Source of the DNA: Sphingomonas sp. NBWT7
GTDB lineage: Bacteria; Pseudomonadota; Alphaproteobacteria; Sphingomonadales; Sphingomonadaceae
Assembly: GCF_014217605.1 (NCBI RefSeq)
Contig: NZ_CP043639.1
Span: forward strand, 2,689,501-2,753,500
Direction: 5' to 3'
DNA: 64,000 nt
Shown here: positions 62,937 to 64,000 of the stretch, in pieces
Numbering within the stretch: the stretch's first letter is position 1
How the letters are laid out: each line of letters begins with the position of its first letter
Notes under the pieces: model-generated
Databases searched by the model: none
The model's input: only the letters and a program-made list of their open reading frames with translations
What the model was told of the DNA's origin: nothing
Translations under genes and position numbers: made by a program

Positions 62937-64000
62937 TCAGGCCACCTTGGGTCGCGTGAGCTGCTGCATCACCTGGTCGCGCGGGCCGTCCATGATGACG
63001 TGGCCGCGCTCCATCACGATGATGCGCTGGACGAGCTGGAGCAGCGGCGGGCGGTGCGTGACGAGCACCATGGTGCGGCCCTGCACCTCGCTCTGCAGCC
63101 GATCGATCAGGCTCTGCTCGGTCTGCGTGTCCATGCTGGCGCTGGGCTCGTCGAACACCAGCATCTGCGGCCGGCCGGCGAGCGCGCGCGCGATCGCGAT
63201 CGACTGGCGCTGGCCGCCCGACAGCCCCTCGCCGCGATCGGCGAGCTTCAGGTCGTAGCCGTTGGCGATCTGCCCCATGAACTGGTGCGTGCCCGACAGG
63301 TCGGCGACGCGCAGCATCTCGGCATCGTCGATCCCGGCGCGGCCGAGCGAGATGTTCTCACGCACGCTGCCGGTCATCAGCACGCTGTCCTGCATCGCGA
63401 CGCCCATCTGGGCGCGCAGCGTGCTGGGATCGATCTGCCGGACATCGGTGCCGTCGACCATCACCAGCCCATCGGCGGGCGGATAGAGGCCGAGGATCAG
63501 CCGCGTCACGGTCGACTTGCCCGATCCGACGCGGCCGAGCAGCGCGACGCGCTCGCCCGGCTGGATCGTGAACGACACGCCGTGAAGCGCGGGCTCGCTC
63601 GCGCCGGGATAGCGGAAGCTGACGTTGCGGAATTCGATCTTGCCGGCGAGCTTGGCGAGGCGCAGCGGCTCGCCGGCCGGCCCCTCGCTCGGCTGCACCA
63701 TCATTGCGTTGATCTGGCGATAGGCGGTACGCGTGGCGGAGAGCCGCGCGAGCAGCTGCGAGATCGTCGCGAGCGGCGCGATCGCACGCCCGGCGAGCAG
63801 CGAGCAGGCGATCAGCCCGCCCGACGTCAGCTCGCGCTCCGCGATCAGGTTGACGCCGACGATCACGACGCCGGCGTAGCTGATCGTGCTCGCCGACCCC
63901 GCGACGGTGATCGCGATGGTCGAGATCAGCCGCTGGCGCAGCGACGAATCGGATTGCTGGCGCACCGCATCGACCCAGCGCCGCGACAGCATCGGCCCCG
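62937..64000 (-). CDS. Type I secretion ABC transporter permease/ATPase, partial
   Basis: The C-terminal 354 or so codons of a type I secretion exporter; the start lies beyond the right edge. The visible part of the membrane domain (SAVGSASTISYAGVVIVG-like helices) is followed by the nucleotide-binding domain with Walker A GRVGSGKST, Q-loop MGVAMQDSVLMTG, signature LSGGQRQSIAIARAL, Walker B MLVFDEPSASMD and the His switch LVTHRPPLL. It forms the energy unit of a secretion system with the adjacent HlyD gene, probably for an RTX-type or adhesin protein. Confidence 0.92.
   Translation of the reverse strand, partial: GPMLSRRWVDAVRQQSDSSLRQRLISTIAITVAGSASTISYAGVVIVGVNLIAERELTSGGLIACSLLAGRAIAPLATISQLLARLSATRTAYRQINAMMVQPSEGPAGEPLRLAKLAGKIEFRNVSFRYPGASEPALHGVSFTIQPGERVALLGRVGSGKSTVTRLILGLYPPADGLVMVDGTDVRQIDPSTLRAQMGVAMQDSVLMTGSVRENISLGRAGIDDAEMLRVADLSGTHQFMGQIANGYDLKLADRGEGLSGGQRQSIAIARALAGRPQMLVFDEPSASMDTQTEQSLIDRLQSEVQGRTMVLVTHRPPLLQLVQRIIVMERGHVIMDGPRDQVMQQLTRPKVA

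Overview
The window is GC-rich DNA with strong codon bias, many GTG starts, and frequent stop/start overlaps (GTGA or ATGA). Gene content and style point to an alphaproteobacterium, most likely a Sphingomonas-like member of the Sphingomonadales. This rests on rpmI-rplT next to pheST, CobS/CobT, a TPP riboswitch on thiC, and an HisN-type histidinol phosphatase. The taxonomy is inference from gene families. No rRNA, tRNA, CRISPR array, transposase or integrase was recognised. One end cuts a polysaccharide flippase and the other cuts a type I secretion ABC transporter.

Region 1 (1-10.2 kb) is an exopolysaccharide locus: flippase end, two GT4 glycosyltransferases, a Wzy-like polymerase, a WcaF-like acetyltransferase, a GT2, a membrane acyltransferase and a WcaI-like GT4. 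Inside it sits a two-gene insert, a small protein plus an SGNH hydrolase with a tail-like sugar-binding segment. Its leader carries a GAAC-N7-GAAC LexA-type box. Region 2 (10.5-18.5 kb) holds small metabolic and stress genes: a GST, a doubled DUF1428 protein, a VOC protein, an SRPBCC protein, an S41 protease, DUF1810, a PEBP protein, two tiny membrane peptides, a GGDEF protein, a peroxiredoxin and HisN. Region 3 (18.6-26.1 kb) is core: AsmA, ribosomal L35/L20, PheST with a strong hairpin ahead of pheS, a sphingomonad-type palindromic repeat and an aldose epimerase. Region 4 (26.1-34.9 kb) has an RNA-methyltransferase-like gene, a type III polyketide synthase/methyltransferase/FAD-reductase operon, MsrB, PBP1A, a YgjP-like metalloprotease, a YcgN-like protein, SCO and an ankyrin protein.

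Region 5 (35-41.3 kb) carries cobS-cobT, where cobT seems to start at CTG. A ribbon-helix-helix protein, a PKHD dioxygenase next to a PepSY reductase-like protein, and an ECF sigma/anti-sigma pair follow. The sigma pair is divergent from two Tat/lipoprotein ferritin-like paralogues (41.5-43.6 kb). Region 6 (43.6-49.2 kb) has a clean terminator, a promoter and TPP riboswitch, thiC, a LuxR-DUF4019 membrane protein, PAP2, DUF6456 and a DapF-like epimerase. Region 7 (49.2-56.3 kb) is a five-gene acyl-CoA operon facing an IclR regulator across a perfect 12-bp inverted repeat. Two of its enzymes resemble methylsuccinyl-CoA dehydrogenase and 2-methylfumaryl-CoA isomerase, which would act in sequence. 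Region 8 (56.3-64 kb) has ispG, DUF1993, twin membrane acyltransferases, an isoaspartyl peptidase and a type I secretion HlyD/ABC pair.
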